A stretch of 57,351 nucleotides of DNA from Coprinopsis marcescibilis (taxonomy: Eukaryota > Basidiomycota > Agaricomycetes > Agaricales > Psathyrellaceae), in contig ML210314.1 in the NCBI GenBank assembly GCA_004369085.1, forward strand, positions 11,300-68,650, in the 5' to 3' direction. Of this stretch, positions 57,081-57,351 are shown piece after piece (the first letter of the stretch is position 1; the number at the start of each line of letters is the position of its first letter). The notes under the pieces were generated by a model that was given only the letters and a program-made list of their open reading frames with translations, ran no database searches and was not told the origin of the DNA. The translations under genes were made by a program, and so were the position numbers.

Positions 57081-57351
57081 CTAGCTTAAATACAATTTAT
57101 GTAGCTACAGATGTGGATAAATAGATATATTAAAGTAGAGTGTACCGAGTACACTCCACAGAAAATCCATCCGAAATACTTCTCGGATGGACCGAACAAT
57201 AAGATATCAAGTACCAAGAATTACTTGGTACAGCGAAGCTACGAGCCTTCGCCGAATATCTTCAACACTCCTCCTTGGTCGGTCATTCGAGAGGCAAGAG
57301 ACCAAGACGGTAGGTGAAGTCTTCGTGTGCAGGTCGAGGTAGTGGTTTGGT
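57081..57351. other. 3' flanking DNA
   Basis: Downstream of the Cys-module gene. An inverted pair ATCCATCCGAAATACTTC / CGGATGGA near 57165-57190 and a GTACCAAG/CTTGGTAC pair near 57211-57232 are small hairpins, possibly terminator-related. Confidence 0.3.

Overview
The window is basidiomycete nuclear DNA, most probably Agaricomycete. Genes are split by many 50-80 bp GT-AG introns. Several families that are expanded or typical in mushroom-forming fungi are present: F-box-like proteins, DUF1996, an HNH-domain protein, large C2H2/'SKQYN' proteins and an 'NEGALGSFR' coiled-coil family. Transposons include a Ty3/gypsy chromovirus, DIRS-like tyrosine-recombinase elements and a pogo-type element. 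No rRNA, true tRNA gene or CRISPR array was found.

Region 1 (1-14.9 kb) is gene-rich. It holds the 3' end of a protein-kinase-like gene, an old copied fragment of the neighbouring ABCF gene (about 890-1077), an eight-exon short-chain dehydrogenase (1893-3118, +), a broken HNH-domain gene (3472-4650, -), an intact ABC-F ATPase (4985-7786, -), a small secreted protein (9002-9807, +), two F-box-like genes (9869-11036 and 11291-12969, -; each seems to carry a frameshift) and a secreted Cys/Pro-rich repeat protein (13959-14885, +).

Region 2 (15-52 kb) is a repeat island. It starts with a 659 bp fold-back element whose two 293 bp arms are about 97% identical. That element sits just 5' of a decayed paralogue of the 12 kb F-box-like gene. 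Next comes an array of hairpin-forming units at a 144 bp period (18.15-19.5 kb), a degenerate DIRS-like element on the minus strand (21.0-24.5 kb), an apparently intact divergent gene pair (25.7-31.8 kb), and a truncated DIRS-like gag/RT on the plus strand (32.1-34.2 kb). The largest structure is a three-level nest. A coiled-coil 'NEGALGSFR' gene (36.6-38.4 and 50.05-50.3 kb, -) was split by an 11.6 kb Ty3/gypsy chromovirus (38430-50044, target duplication CTCCC). The 3' LTR of that element was later split by a 4.1 kb pogo-like DNA transposon (45605-49743, TA duplication). Removing the pogo element leaves two LTRs of exactly 488 bp. Differences between the LTRs, and the nonsense codons in gag-pol, are almost all CpG-decay changes, which points to methylation-driven silencing.

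Region 3 (52.5-57.3 kb) returns to genes: a possible tiny secreted protein, a secreted DUF1996 protein (53727-55411, -) and a five-exon secreted protein built of Cys-Cys modules (56372-57080, +).

The most unusual items are the 144 bp hairpin array, the intact two-gene unit among dead transposons, the predicted self-primed reverse transcription of the gypsy element, and the CpG-decay signature. All gene calls rest on reading translated frames and splice sites by eye, without database searches.
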